This document shows positions 1 through 6,146 of a stretch of 6,545 nucleotides of DNA, piece by piece. The stretch is from DATKWF01 sp035529715 (lineage in GTDB: Bacteria > Chloroflexota > Dehalococcoidia > Dehalococcoidales > RBG-16-60-22). A program made the translations under genes and the position numbers. The stretch spans positions 1 through 6,545 of the forward strand of contig DATKWF010000013.1 of NCBI GenBank assembly GCA_035529715.1. Reading direction: 5' to 3'. How positions within the stretch are numbered: position 1 is the stretch's first letter; each line of letters begins with the position of its first letter. A model generated the notes under the pieces. The model saw nothing but the letters and a program-made list of their open reading frames with translations, searched no databases and had not been told where the DNA came from.

Positions 1-576
1 GTAGAGTAGAAAGGCACCGAATCCGATTAAGGCAGCATAACCACCTCCCCCCTGCCTGCTGCCACCAAAAGCCCCTCTAAACATCATACTAAAGGCTATC
101 CAGTACATTATCAGCGGGATAACCGAGATTAAGGTGATAATTACCATGTCGCGGTGTTTGATATGGGATAGCTCGTGCCCCAGCACTGCCCGGAGTTAAT
201 CCCGGTTAAGTAGCTTCATTATGCCCTGGGTGACGCAGACCCGCCCGTCATGTCGCGTCCGGCCGAAGGCGAAGGCATTGGGTATGGAGAGCTGGGAGAT
301 GCCGACTTTAGGCTTTGGTATGTGGGCGTTTTCGGCAAGCTCAGCTACCATTCGGTGCAGGTCTGGCGCTTCTTTTTCCGATACCCACTTTATCTTCATC
401 GTCCAGCCGACTATAGCCGGACTTATCAGGTATTGGAAGCCGAGAAAGGCGAAGGCGAGAATAATATAGGAAACGGCGCTCCCGGCGCCCATCCAGGTGC
501 CTATGCCGGTGATTACTCCGTAGAGGATGCCAAATAGAACGGCAATTAGCAGGAACATTCTGGTTTGAAGCCACAT
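1..576 (-). pseudogene. htpX: HtpX-like M48 membrane metalloprotease, interrupted by an in-frame TAA; C-terminal part cut by window edge
   Basis: HtpX proteases are zinc-dependent inner-membrane endopeptidases that degrade misfolded membrane proteins. The reading frame starts at ATG 574-576 behind GGGAG (583-587). It has two hydrophobic segments (about residues 8-28 and 35-57), then a soluble part with the family motif PNAFAFGR. After LNRD at residue 126, codon 127 is TAA (196-198). Beyond it the same frame stays open to the window edge and reads LRAVLGHELSHIKHRD, giving the zinc motif HELSH at 134-138, then a third hydrophobic segment (about 144-165) and a Gly-rich linker. Family members usually have Glu at codon 127 (DELRAVLGHELSH), so one G-to-T change (GAA to TAA) explains the stop. 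The terminated product lacks the catalytic site, and the next Met lies after HELSH, so reinitiation would not restore it. It is either a recent pseudogene, a sequence error or a readthrough case. Family assignment is secure; functional status is not. Confidence 0.85.
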
Positions 577-642
577 ATTACACTCCCTTTTAAAGGATAC
601 AGCATAACGTATGGTTGGGCAACTGATTTTAGCCAGAGTGAG

Positions 643-671
643 TTGTCATTTAGTCGGCAGATAATTAGAAT
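643..671 (+). promoter_or_regulatory. sigma70-type promoter for the thiamine-binding protein gene
   Basis: TTGTCA (643-648) and TAGAAT (666-671) each match five of six consensus bases and are separated by exactly 17 bp. Transcription would start near 678, leaving a leader of about 78 nt before the ATG at 756. The site lies in the 179-bp divergent gap between htpX and the downstream gene. No TPP-box is present in this leader. Confidence 0.6.
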
Positions 672-755
672 AGTCATATAGGTATCCTGACACTGACTGA
701 CCAGTTCTTCTGAGGGTTGGCTGATACCAAAAGAAAAAGGGAGGTTGGTAAAGAA

Positions 756-1061
756 ATGGCTTTAGTTGAGTTAAGCGTGGTTCCGGTGGGGACAACGACT
801 TCATTAAGCAGCTATGTTGCCAGTGCAGTGCGGGTGCTGGAGAATGAGAAGGATATAAGGCATCAGACAACGTGCATGGGCACGATTATTGAGGGGGATA
901 TGGACAAGCTGCTGACTTTGGTTGGAAAGATGCACCGTGCTGTCTTTGATGCCGGAGCAATGAGGGTGGTAACCGTGTGCAAGTTTGATGAGCGCCGTGA
1001 TAAACCATTCACCATGGATACCAAGATAGAATCATTAAAAGCGAAGTTAGGGCAGGAGTAG
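756..1061 (+). CDS. MTH1187/YkoF-type thiamine-binding protein (101 aa)
   Basis: This is a small soluble protein of the MTH1187 (Thiamine_BP) family, with a ferredoxin-like fold. Relatives such as YkoF bind thiamine or its pyrimidine (HMP) moiety and are thought to serve in thiamine salvage or transport. The visible family signature is VELSVVPVGT with TSLSSYVA (residues 4-23), the MGTIIEGD block (41-48), KMHRAVFDAGAMRVVT (58-73) and DERRDKP (78-84). Length is typical for the family. The frame is open from a TTG at 717, which would add 13 Lys/Arg-rich residues, but the ATG at 756 is preferred: GGGAGGT (739-745) sits 10 nt before it, and the family motif starts right after it. The gene lies just upstream of the TPP riboswitch and thiC, which supports a thiamine role, but it has its own promoter ahead of the riboswitch. 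Ligand and partner cannot be read from the sequence. Confidence 0.85.
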   Translation: MALVELSVVPVGTTTSLSSYVASAVRVLENEKDIRHQTTCMGTIIEGDMDKLLTLVGKMHRAVFDAGAMRVVTVCKFDERRDKPFTMDTKIESLKAKLGQE

Positions 1062-1105
1062 TGCCTGGCTTTGCACGGATGCTAGGTGAGAGAAGCCCGG
1101 TAAAT

Positions 1106-1134
1106 TTGCATTTCGGTTAAGTTTATGTTAGTAT
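1106..1134 (+). promoter_or_regulatory. probable promoter for the TPP riboswitch-thiC transcript
   Basis: A weak -35 (TTGCAT, 1106-1111) is followed after 17 bp by TAGTAT (1129-1134). The TGT directly before the -10 (1126-1128) gives an extended -10 element, which can make up for a poor -35. Transcription would start near 1141, about 16 nt before the P1 stem of the riboswitch, which is a sensible distance. Read-through from the upstream gene is also possible, because I see no convincing terminator between 1062 and 1105. Confidence 0.4.
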
Positions 1135-1156
1135 TTTGATAAATCTTAAATATGAA

Positions 1157-1240
1157 CCGCTAGGGGTGCTCAAAGGCTGAGAGGCGATTTGATGCCAACC
1201 CTGTAAACCTGATCTCGGTAATGCGAGCGTAGGGAAGCGG
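1157..1240 (+). promoter_or_regulatory. TPP (thi-box) riboswitch aptamer
   Basis: All the conserved thi-box blocks are present in order: GGGGTGC (1163-1169), GCTGAGA (1176-1182), ACCCTG (1198-1203), ACCTGAT (1207-1213) and the GTAATGCGAGCGTAGGGAA block (1218-1236). Helices that can be read directly are P1, CCGCT (1157-1161) with AGCGG (1236-1240); P3, GGC (1183-1185) with GCC (1194-1196); and the 3' hairpin CTCG (1214-1217) with CGAG (1224-1227). The aptamer binds thiamine pyrophosphate. Its place between promoter and terminator, directly before thiC, implies feedback repression of the HMP branch of thiamine synthesis. Confidence 0.97.
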
Positions 1241-1251
1241 CAGTAACTTAG

Positions 1252-1298
1252 ACCAGGGGTTCTGCAGCAATCGCCAATGCCCTTGGTTTTTATTTTTT
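1252..1298 (+). terminator. intrinsic terminator forming the riboswitch expression platform
   Basis: ACCAGGGG (1252-1259) pairs with CCCTTGGT (1280-1287) over eight base pairs with one G-T wobble. A T-rich run (1287-1298, one A) follows directly. Lying 11 nt after the aptamer and just before the thiC ribosome site, it fits ligand-dependent premature termination. The arm at 1256-1261 (GGGGTT) can instead pair with AACCCT (1197-1202), the 3' strand of aptamer helix P2, which gives a plausible antiterminator when TPP is absent. The terminator is seen directly; the switching mechanism is inferred. Confidence 0.8.
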
Positions 1299-1310
1299 GG
1301 GGAGGCAGAT

Positions 1311-2606
1311 ATGACGCAACTGGAATCGGCAAAGGAAGGTATTATTACCCGGCAGATGGAGGTGGTGGCACAGTCTGAGGGTTTGGAGGCGGAGTTTATT
1401 CGGCATGGTGTGGCCGGGGGAAGGATAGTAATCCCGTCAAATATCAATCATTCAGGCCTCGTCCCTTGTGGCATCGGTCAGGGACTATCCACCAAGGTTA
1501 ATGCCAATATTGGTACTTCTTCTGATTTTGGTGACATTAAGACTGAGCTGGAAAAGCTGCGGGTCGCTATTGATTCCAGGGCGGATACCGTTATGGATTT
1601 GAGTACTGGAGGGGACATACAGGCTATTCGGCAGGCGATTATCGCTTCCAGTTCATTGCCGATAGGCACGGTGCCCATTTACCAGGCGGGTATTGAGGCG
1701 ATAGATAGACATGAGGCTATAGTTAAAATGACAGCTGACGAGCTATTTGGTGTGATTGAGGAGCATGCCCGGGATGGTGTTGATTTCGTCACGGTTCACT
1801 GTGGCGTAACTCAGTCAGCCATTGCCCGACTCAAGCAGCAGGGTAGAGTGGCTGATGTTGTCTCCCGCGGTGGCGCTTTCTTAATAGGCTGGATAATTTA
1901 CAATGAGCGGGAGAACCCCCTTTATGAGCAGTACGACCGCCTGCTGGAGATATGCAGAGAGTTTGATGTGACATTGAGTCTTGGTGATGGCATGCGCCCG
2001 GGCAGTCTGGCTGACGCTACCGACCGGGCTCAGGTGGAGGAGTTGCTCACTTTGGGAGAACTCGTGCAGCGGGCTCAAGAAGCCGGCATCCAGGTGATGG
2101 TTGAGGGTCCCGGCCACCTGCCCCTGAATCAAATCGAGACCAATGTTCGTTTGCAGAAAGCTGTCTGCAAGGGGGCGCCGTTCTATGTGCTGGGTCCGCT
2201 GGTAACCGACATCGGTGCCGGCTATGACCATATTACCGGCGCTATCGGTGGGGCTATTGCCGCCGCCGCTGGCACTGATTTTCTATGCTATGTGACGCCA
2301 TCCGAGCATCTTTCTATACCCGACTTTGAGGATGTGAGGCAGGGGGTAATCGCCTCACGTATTGCCGCTCATGCCGCTGACATAGTTAAGGGAGTGAAGG
2401 GCGCTGAAGAGCAGGACCGACGAATGTCTGAGGCTCGAAAGAAGCTTGACTGGGAAGAGCAAGCCAGACTTTCCCTGGACCCGGAGCGGTTCAGGCGGGT
2501 TCATGGTCAGCACACCACCGCCGGGTCAGCCTGCAGTATGTGCGGCAAGTATTGTGCTATGGAACTGGTGGACAAGTATTTGGGCGTCAAGGCAACCAAG
2601 TGTTAG
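1311..2606 (+). CDS. thiC: phosphomethylpyrimidine synthase ThiC (short form, 431 aa)
   Basis: ThiC is a cytosolic radical-SAM enzyme that rearranges aminoimidazole ribotide into HMP phosphate, the pyrimidine precursor of thiamine. Hallmarks in order are [15 protein letters not shown] (58-72), [12 protein letters not shown] (91-102), GTVPIYQA (119-126), [10 protein letters not shown] (158-167), [10 protein letters not shown] (223-232), EGPGH (265-269), [16 protein letters not shown] (294-309) and CYVTPSEHL (326-334). H269 and H307 lie in the blocks that normally hold the extra metal site. The C-terminal iron-sulphur cysteines are C408, C411 and C415. Their spacing is CX2CX3C, one residue shorter than the CX2CX4C of E. 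coli-type enzymes. The protein lacks the long N-terminal domain of proteobacterial ThiC, as short-form anaerobe and archaeal enzymes do. The ATG is set by GGAGG (1301-1305) five nt upstream, immediately after the terminator T-run. Expression is under the TPP riboswitch. No other thi gene follows in the window. Confidence 0.97.
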   Translation: MTQLESAKEGIITRQMEVVAQSEGLEAEFIRHGVAGGRIVIPSNINHSGLVPCGIGQGLSTKVNANIGTSSDFGDIKTELEKLRVAIDSRADTVMDLSTGGDIQAIRQAIIASSSLPIGTVPIYQAGIEAIDRHEAIVKMTADELFGVIEEHARDGVDFVTVHCGVTQSAIARLKQQGRVADVVSRGGAFLIGWIIYNERENPLYEQYDRLLEICREFDVTLSLGDGMRPGSLADATDRAQVEELLTLGELVQRAQEAGIQVMVEGPGHLPLNQIETNVRLQKAVCKGAPFYVLGPLVTDIGAGYDHITGAIGGAIAAAAGTDFLCYVTPSEHLSIPDFEDVRQGVIASRIAAHAADIVKGVKGAEEQDRRMSEARKKLDWEEQARLSLDPERFRRVHGQHTTAGSACSMCGKYCAMELVDKYLGVKATKC

Positions 2607-2701
2607 CTTTTTGACATAAGGTTTTATTAGGTGACCTCACTCCCTGTGTCCCCCTCTCGATGGATTAAACACCTTTTATGTAATTAGTCAAGGTAGAGAA
2701 A

Positions 2702-2754
2702 CGAAACTGTTTCGGTACCGAAAACACTCAAATGCCTTTTGGGTATACCGAAAA
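2702..2754. repeat. operator-like cluster: two palindromes sharing half-site CCGAAA
   Basis: The first dyad, TTTCGGTACCGAAA (2710-2723), is a perfect 14-bp palindrome. The second, at 2737-2754, reads TTTT-G-GGTATACC-G-AAAA and is an 18-bp palindrome with one mismatched pair. Both present the same outward half-site CCGAAA, but their centres differ by two bases (TA against TATA). The dyad centres are 29 bp apart. A further half-site, CGAAAC (2702-2707), forms an inverted repeat with GTTTCG (2709-2714). Repeated dyads at near-helical spacing beside a promoter-like sequence resemble binding sites for a dimeric repressor or recombination accessory protein. The regulator is not in the window. Confidence 0.5.
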
Positions 2755-2768
2755 ATAATCTATATTAT
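2739..2768 (+). promoter_or_regulatory. possible promoter overlapping the second palindrome
   Basis: TATATT (2761-2766, five of six -10 bases) lies 16 bp after a weak TTGGGT (2739-2744); the overlapping TATTAT (2763-2768) would give 18 bp. The proposed -35 falls inside the 2737-2754 palindrome, as expected for a repressible promoter. No convincing gene lies downstream on this strand, only a 37-codon ORF at 2809-2922, so it may be a leftover or a chance match in AT-rich DNA. Confidence 0.22.
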
Positions 2769-2814
2769 CTTATGAGACATCGATAAAAAGGAAGGATTTT
2801 AGGGATTAATGTGC

Positions 2815-2997
2815 TTAACTCTTTATATTCCTATCAACCCACCCGTTGGCATGCTTCTTAGCCTCTTCCCGATCCATTCCGGCATACACCAAACTATGCC
2901 AAAGTGCAGTATCTACGGCTAATAATTCAATTGGCGCGCCGTTATTAAGCCTAGTGAGCTGTTGGTGAGCGTTAGAGTTAAAAATAACGTATCTCAT
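2815..2997 (-). CDS. hypothetical small protein (60 aa), uncertain
   Basis: I do not recognise this protein. It starts at ATG 2995-2997 and ends at TAA 2815-2817. The sequence is soluble-looking: a short hydrophobic start (MRYVIF), a central ELLAVDTALWHSLVYAG stretch and a charged helix-like tail (DREEAKKHANGWVDRNIKS). There is no signal peptide, Cys motif or membrane segment. The only Shine-Dalgarno-like sequence (GGGGAAG) is about 13 nt upstream, which is poor. It is the longest frame in the thiC-trpA gap and lies beside the operator-like palindromes and the tRNA fragment, so it could be a remnant of a mobile element or a chance ORF. Confidence 0.3.
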   Translation of the reverse strand: MRYVIFNSNAHQQLTRLNNGAPIELLAVDTALWHSLVYAGMDREEAKKHANGWVDRNIKS

Positions 2998-3024
2998 TTC
3001 TTATTTAGTCTTCCCCGACACATG

Positions 3025-3049
3025 ACACCCTGAACCTAAGTCAGTGTGT
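3025..3049. repeat. inverted repeat with 7-nt centre next to the tRNA fragment
   Basis: ACACCCTGA (3025-3033) pairs with TCAGTGTGT (3041-3049) at eight of nine positions around the 7-nt centre ACCTAAG. No T-run follows on either strand, so it is not an intrinsic terminator. Arms of about 9 bp around 7 nt resemble the core sites of tyrosine recombinases, and it ends 12 nt before the tRNA fragment. A bound-protein or recombination role is only a suggestion. Confidence 0.35.
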
Positions 3050-3061
3050 TAAACTTTAGAG

Positions 3062-3103
3062 CTCATAACCCGAAGGTCGTTGGTTCGAATCCAACCCCCG
3101 CTA
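3062..3103 (+). pseudogene. 3' half of an initiator-type tRNA-Met (CAT), likely attachment-site remnant
   Basis: From the anticodon loop onward the tRNA is complete: loop CTCATAA (3062-3068, anticodon CAT 3064-3066), anticodon-stem 3' strand CCCGA (3069-3073), variable loop AGGTC, T-arm GTTGG-TTCGAAT-CCAAC (3079-3095), acceptor strand CCCCGCT (3096-3102) and discriminator A (3103), followed by TCA. The CCC of the anticodon stem is the mark of initiator tRNA. Upstream, the anticodon-stem partner is TAGAG and pairs at only three of five positions. No AGCGGGG-like acceptor strand exists at the proper distance, so the gene cannot fold into a full tRNA. A sharp break at the anticodon loop with an intact 3' half is the usual footprint of an element that integrated into a tRNA gene. 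In that case the intact tRNA lies at the other end, to the left of this window. Confidence 0.65.
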
Positions 3104-3139
3104 TCACGAGAATTAACCTGATTGTCAATTTCCCCAGTC

Positions 3140-3919
3140 TTATTCTTTCAAATCCAGAGCCTCTCGCAAGCTTAAGACAAACGCCTTGAGCGAGGAGAGA
3201 GTGGTATCTTCTTCAATTAACTGGATGAGGCGGCTACCCACGATGACACCATCAGCTATTCTGGCTATTCGGCTTGCCTGCTCGGGGTTAGACACGCCGA
3301 AACCAACGCAAAGAGGTTGCTTTGCTCTTTGTTTGACTCGTTTGACGAAACTCTCTAATTCTGGAGGTAGGGTCTGCCTGGCACCGGTAACGCCGGTGAG
3401 AGAAACCAGGTAAATAAACCCTCGGGACCTTTCCGCTACCATAGCAATGCGTTCCTCGGTGCTGGTAGGTGTCAGGAGATATATCAAGTCAAGGCTATGT
3501 TTCCGGGTGATAACTTCCAGGTCTTCTCCCTCTTCCGGTGGTAGGTCGGGGATGATTAAACCGCTAACTCCGGCCTCAGCGCAACTCCGGCAGAAGGCTT
3601 CCAAACCAAAGTTAAACACCGGATTGTAATAGGTCATGAACACCAGCGGGGTAGCCATCTTCCGGTGTAATTTATGGGCTACTTCTAAGCACAATTCCGG
3701 TGTAGTACCTTGCTGTAACGCCTGATAGCTTGCCTTTTGGATGGTAGCACCGTCAGCTAAGGGGTCAGAGAAAGGAATACCCAGCTCAATAATGTCACAG
3801 CCACTGTTTGATAGGACGGTGGCTATCTTCTGTGTTGCTTCTATATCGGGATAACCCACGGTAATATAGGCAATCAGTGCCTTATAATCTGGCCTGAAAA
3901 CAGAGGTGATACTGCTCAT
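3140..3919 (-). CDS. trpA: tryptophan synthase alpha subunit (259 aa)
   Basis: TrpA cleaves indole-3-glycerol phosphate to indole and glyceraldehyde 3-phosphate in the cytosolic alpha2-beta2 complex and passes indole to TrpB. The TIM-barrel landmarks are complete: AYITVGYPD (18-25), [14 protein letters not shown] (44-57) with the catalytic acids E45 and D56 (E. coli Glu49 and Asp60), [14 protein letters not shown] (117-130), [15 protein letters not shown] (167-181) with the mobile active-site loop, the phosphate-binding CVGFGVSNP (204-212) and ADGVIVGSR (222-230). Length is slightly under the usual 265-270. Its ATG (3917-3919) overlaps the trpB stop as ATGA, so translation is probably coupled; GGAG lies only 2 nt before the ATG. 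It is the last gene of the operon, and no clear terminator follows on the minus strand before the tRNA fragment. Confidence 0.97.
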   Translation of the reverse strand: MSSITSVFRPDYKALIAYITVGYPDIEATQKIATVLSNSGCDIIELGIPFSDPLADGATIQKASYQALQQGTTPELCLEVAHKLHRKMATPLVFMTYYNPVFNFGLEAFCRSCAEAGVSGLIIPDLPPEEGEDLEVITRKHSLDLIYLLTPTSTEERIAMVAERSRGFIYLVSLTGVTGARQTLPPELESFVKRVKQRAKQPLCVGFGVSNPEQASRIARIADGVIVGSRLIQLIEEDTTLSSLKAFVLSLREALDLKE

Positions 3920-5103
3920 AACTCCATCCCTGTGGCTTCAGTGACAATGTCCATGTCTTTATCGCCACGGCCGGAAAGGTTGACCACTATGAGCTGGTCT
4001 GATGGCAAATCTGTAGCCAGTTTGGCAGCATAATATATGGCGTGGGCTGATTCCATTGCCGGGATTATGCCCTCGGTATCACATAGGAGCTTGAAGCCTT
4101 CAAGTGCCTGGGCATCGGTAACCGCTACATAGGTGGCACGACCAATGTCCTTATAGTAGCTATGTTCCGGACCTACTCCGGGATAGTCCAGCCCGGGGGC
4201 AATACTATGGGTTGCGCATATCTGACCGTTACTGTCCTCCAGCAGATATGACTTGGTTCCGTGCAATACACCAGCCTTACCGGCGACCAGTGAGGCGGCA
4301 TGTTGATTGGTCTCCAGACCTCGCCCGGCAGCCTCAACACCAATAAATTTGACTTGCTTGTCATTGAAGAAGAGGTGGAATAAACCAATACTGTTACTGC
4401 CACCGCCGACACAGGCCACCAGGTAGTCAGGTAGTCGATGGTATGCTGCCAGAACCTGCTCTCTTGCTTCCTGCCCTATTATTGACTGAAAGTTACGCAC
4501 TATCATCGGATAGGGGTGCGGACCAACGACTGAACCAAGAAGATAGTAGGTGTCGTGGACATTACTAACCCAGTCGCGGATGGCTTCATTGATAGCATCT
4601 TTCAGTGTCCGACTGCCTGAGGATACTGAACGCACTTCAGCCCTCATCAGCTTCATGCGCTGGACATTGGGTGACTGGCGGTGAATGTCCTCTTCCCCCA
4701 TATAGACGATGCAGTCAAGACCAAGCATGGCGCACACTGTGGCTACGGCTACGCCATGTTGTCCGGCACCGGTCTCAGCAATTACTCTTGTCTTGCCCAT
4801 ACGCCTGGCCAGCAGCCCCTGCCCCAGGGCGTTATTAATCTTGTGAGCCCCGGTATGAGCCAGGTCTTCCCGTTTCAGCAGGATGGTAGCCCCGCCTGCT
4901 TTGGCCGATAGTTTTTGGGCAGTGTAGAGGGGGGTGGGTCGGCCGATATATTCGCGGCATAACCGGTGAAATTGTTGCTGGAAATCAGCATCGGCGCAGG
5001 CTTCGGCATAAGCTGACTCAAGCTCGCTAAGAGCCGGCATCAGCGTCTCAGGGACAAACCTGCCACCGTAGTCGCCAAAGTATCCTCTATTATCCGGCAG
5101 CAA
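3916..5103 (-). CDS. trpB: tryptophan synthase beta subunit (395 aa)
   Basis: TrpB condenses indole with serine to give tryptophan using pyridoxal phosphate. The PLP lysine is K88 in [11 protein letters not shown] (81-91). The indole-site Glu is E110 in AETGAGQHG (109-117), the PLP phosphate loop is GGGSNS (233-238), and [12 protein letters not shown] (304-315) holds the Asp of the closing COMM region. NLSGRGDKD (375-383) gives the C-terminal PLP contact. Length is normal for TrpB1, the partner of TrpA, not the longer TrpB2. The start is a TTG (5101-5103): AAGGAGG lies 5 nt before it, and the product begins [19 protein letters not shown], as expected for the family. It follows the DAHP synthase gene after 43 bp and overlaps trpA by 4 bp, which fits equal production of the two subunits. 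Confidence 0.97.
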   Translation of the reverse strand: MLPDNRGYFGDYGGRFVPETLMPALSELESAYAEACADADFQQQFHRLCREYIGRPTPLYTAQKLSAKAGGATILLKREDLAHTGAHKINNALGQGLLARRMGKTRVIAETGAGQHGVAVATVCAMLGLDCIVYMGEEDIHRQSPNVQRMKLMRAEVRSVSSGSRTLKDAINEAIRDWVSNVHDTYYLLGSVVGPHPYPMIVRNFQSIIGQEAREQVLAAYHRLPDYLVACVGGGSNSIGLFHLFFNDKQVKFIGVEAAGRGLETNQHAASLVAGKAGVLHGTKSYLLEDSNGQICATHSIAPGLDYPGVGPEHSYYKDIGRATYVAVTDAQALEGFKLLCDTEGIIPAMESAHAIYYAAKLATDLPSDQLIVVNLSGRGDKDMDIVTEATGMEL

Positions 5104-5146
5104 AACTACCTCCTTTTGCTCTAAACTCCCCTTATTTTTGCCAGTG

Positions 5147-6142
5147 TTACCTGTTTATACAGTTTATCTCCTTCATCAATCTTGCAAACTGTTCCGGATA
5201 AAGGGACTGCATCCCGTCGGAAAGGGCATGCAGAGGGTCGTGGTGCACTTCAACCAGAAGCCCATCGGCACCTACAGCTATAGCCCCTTTTGATAGAGGA
5301 ATAACATAGTCCCTTCTCCCGGCGGCATGGCTGGGGTCAACCACCACTGGCAGGTGGCTGACTTCTTTAATTGAAGGTATAGCGCTTAAATCCAGGGTGT
5401 TCCTGGTATTATCGGAAAAGGTGCGTATTCCTCGTTCGCACAGAATAATTTGATTATTACCTTCAGACATGATGTACTCAGCCGACATTAGCAACTCCTC
5501 GATTGTGGCTGCGAAACCCCGCTTAAGCAGTATTGGCTTTGAGGCTTGACCCGCCCGGCGCAGCAGTGAGTAATTCTGCATGTTCCTGGCCCCAATCTGA
5601 ATGATATCGGCATATTGTTCAACAATATCAATATTTGTGTGGTCAGTTGCCTCTGTCACAATTAACAAACCTGTCTCTCTACGGACTTTCTTCAGTATTT
5701 TTAGTCCTTCTTCTCCCAGTCCTTGAAAGCTATAGGGTGATGTCCTGGGTTTGAAGGCACCACCGCGAAAGACCTGTGCACCGTATTGTTTCACCAGGCG
5801 GGCGATAGTGAGTGCCTGGTCTTCATTTTCTACGGCGCAGGGTCCCGCCATTACCACCGGTTCCTCTCCACCAATCTTGATATCATTAATGGTTATAACC
5901 GTAGACTGTGGCTGCGTCTCTCTGCTCACAAGTTTATATGGTTTGGTTACCGGGATGGCCTCTTTTACACCGTCTAACGAGAGTAGCCGCGAATCTTCAA
6001 CCGGCCCCTTGTTGCCTATAATGCAAACAGCAGTCCTCTGGGCACCAGGCATCGGGACACCACGGTAGCCCAGGTTCTCAATTTCATGAACAACTGCTTG
6101 CACCTGTGCTTCTGTGGCGTCATTTTTCATAATAACAAGCAT
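5147..6142 (-). CDS. aroF: 3-deoxy-7-phosphoheptulonate synthase, type Ibeta, with N-terminal regulatory domain (331 aa)
   Basis: DAHP synthase joins phosphoenolpyruvate and erythrose 4-phosphate in the first step of the shikimate pathway. Residues 1-70 form the ferredoxin-like, ACT-like domain ([17 protein letters not shown] start) found in Thermotoga-type enzymes, where it mediates feedback inhibition by aromatic amino acids. The barrel follows, with [10 protein letters not shown] (96-105), [17 protein letters not shown] (125-141), QIGARNMQN (182-190), LLKRG (205-209) and [12 protein letters not shown] (267-278). The metal ligands appear to be C102, H272, E298 and D309, the same numbering I recall for the Thermotoga maritima enzyme. 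GGAGG lies 9 nt before the ATG and inside the end of trpF; trpF stops 4 bp upstream, so the genes are probably coupled. Placement inside the trp operon suggests that precursor supply is raised together with tryptophan synthesis. The symbol is conventional; other aro names are used. Confidence 0.95.
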   Translation of the reverse strand: MLVIMKNDATEAQVQAVVHEIENLGYRGVPMPGAQRTAVCIIGNKGPVEDSRLLSLDGVKEAIPVTKPYKLVSRETQPQSTVITINDIKIGGEEPVVMAGPCAVENEDQALTIARLVKQYGAQVFRGGAFKPRTSPYSFQGLGEEGLKILKKVRRETGLLIVTEATDHTNIDIVEQYADIIQIGARNMQNYSLLRRAGQASKPILLKRGFAATIEELLMSAEYIMSEGNNQIILCERGIRTFSDNTRNTLDLSAIPSIKEVSHLPVVVDPSHAAGRRDYVIPLSKGAIAVGADGLLVEVHHDPLHALSDGMQSLYPEQFARLMKEINCINR

Positions 6143-6146
6143 CTGA

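Larger units (their letters stand above)
2607..3139. other. AT-rich gap between convergent thiC and trpA, possible mobile-element remnant
   Basis: This 533-bp stretch separates two operons that point toward each other. It contains a pair of palindromes (2702-2754), a possible promoter (2739-2768), one 60-codon ORF of unknown status, an inverted repeat (3025-3049) and the 3' half of a tRNA-Met gene (3062-3103). I see no convincing intrinsic terminator for either flanking operon. There is no integrase, transposase or long terminal repeat. Base composition looks more AT-rich than the flanking genes, especially at 2751-2800. Taken together this suggests the decayed edge of an integrated element, but that is inference. 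Confidence 0.4.

Noticed and set aside
221..537. Plus-strand ORFs opposite htpX and similar overlapping frames opposite thiC, trpA, trpB and the DAHP synthase gene
   Set aside because: They are antisense or shifted shadows of recognised genes, with no family motifs or ribosome sites.
594..622. Minus-strand TTGCCC (617-622) and TATCCT (594-599), 17 bp apart, as an htpX promoter
   Set aside because: The implied start near 587 falls in the Shine-Dalgarno sequence (583-587), which leaves too little leader; the match is also weak.
717..755. TTG at 717 as the start of the thiamine-binding protein
   Set aside because: There is no ribosome site before it, the extra 13 residues are not part of the family, and a good GGAGGT serves the ATG at 756.
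1063..1101. Hairpin CC-T-GGCTT with AAGCC-C-GG downstream of the thiamine-binding protein gene
   Set aside because: It has an internal mismatch and a 21-nt loop, and is followed by TAAATTT instead of a T-run, so it is not called as a terminator.
2611..2616. Perfect TTGACA immediately after the thiC stop
   Set aside because: No -10-like sequence lies 15-19 bp downstream (the region there reads GTGACCTCAC), so it is not supported as a promoter.
2614..2682. ACATAA and GGTG pairing with CACC and TTATGT as a thiC terminator
   Set aside because: The stems are short, broken by a large internal loop, enclose a long loop, and have no T-run after them.
2809..2922. 37-codon plus-strand ORF (ATG at 2809) behind a purine-rich AAGGAAGG
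   Set aside because: It is antisense to the 60-codon ORF, has unremarkable composition and poor ribosome-site spacing, and nothing supports it as a gene.
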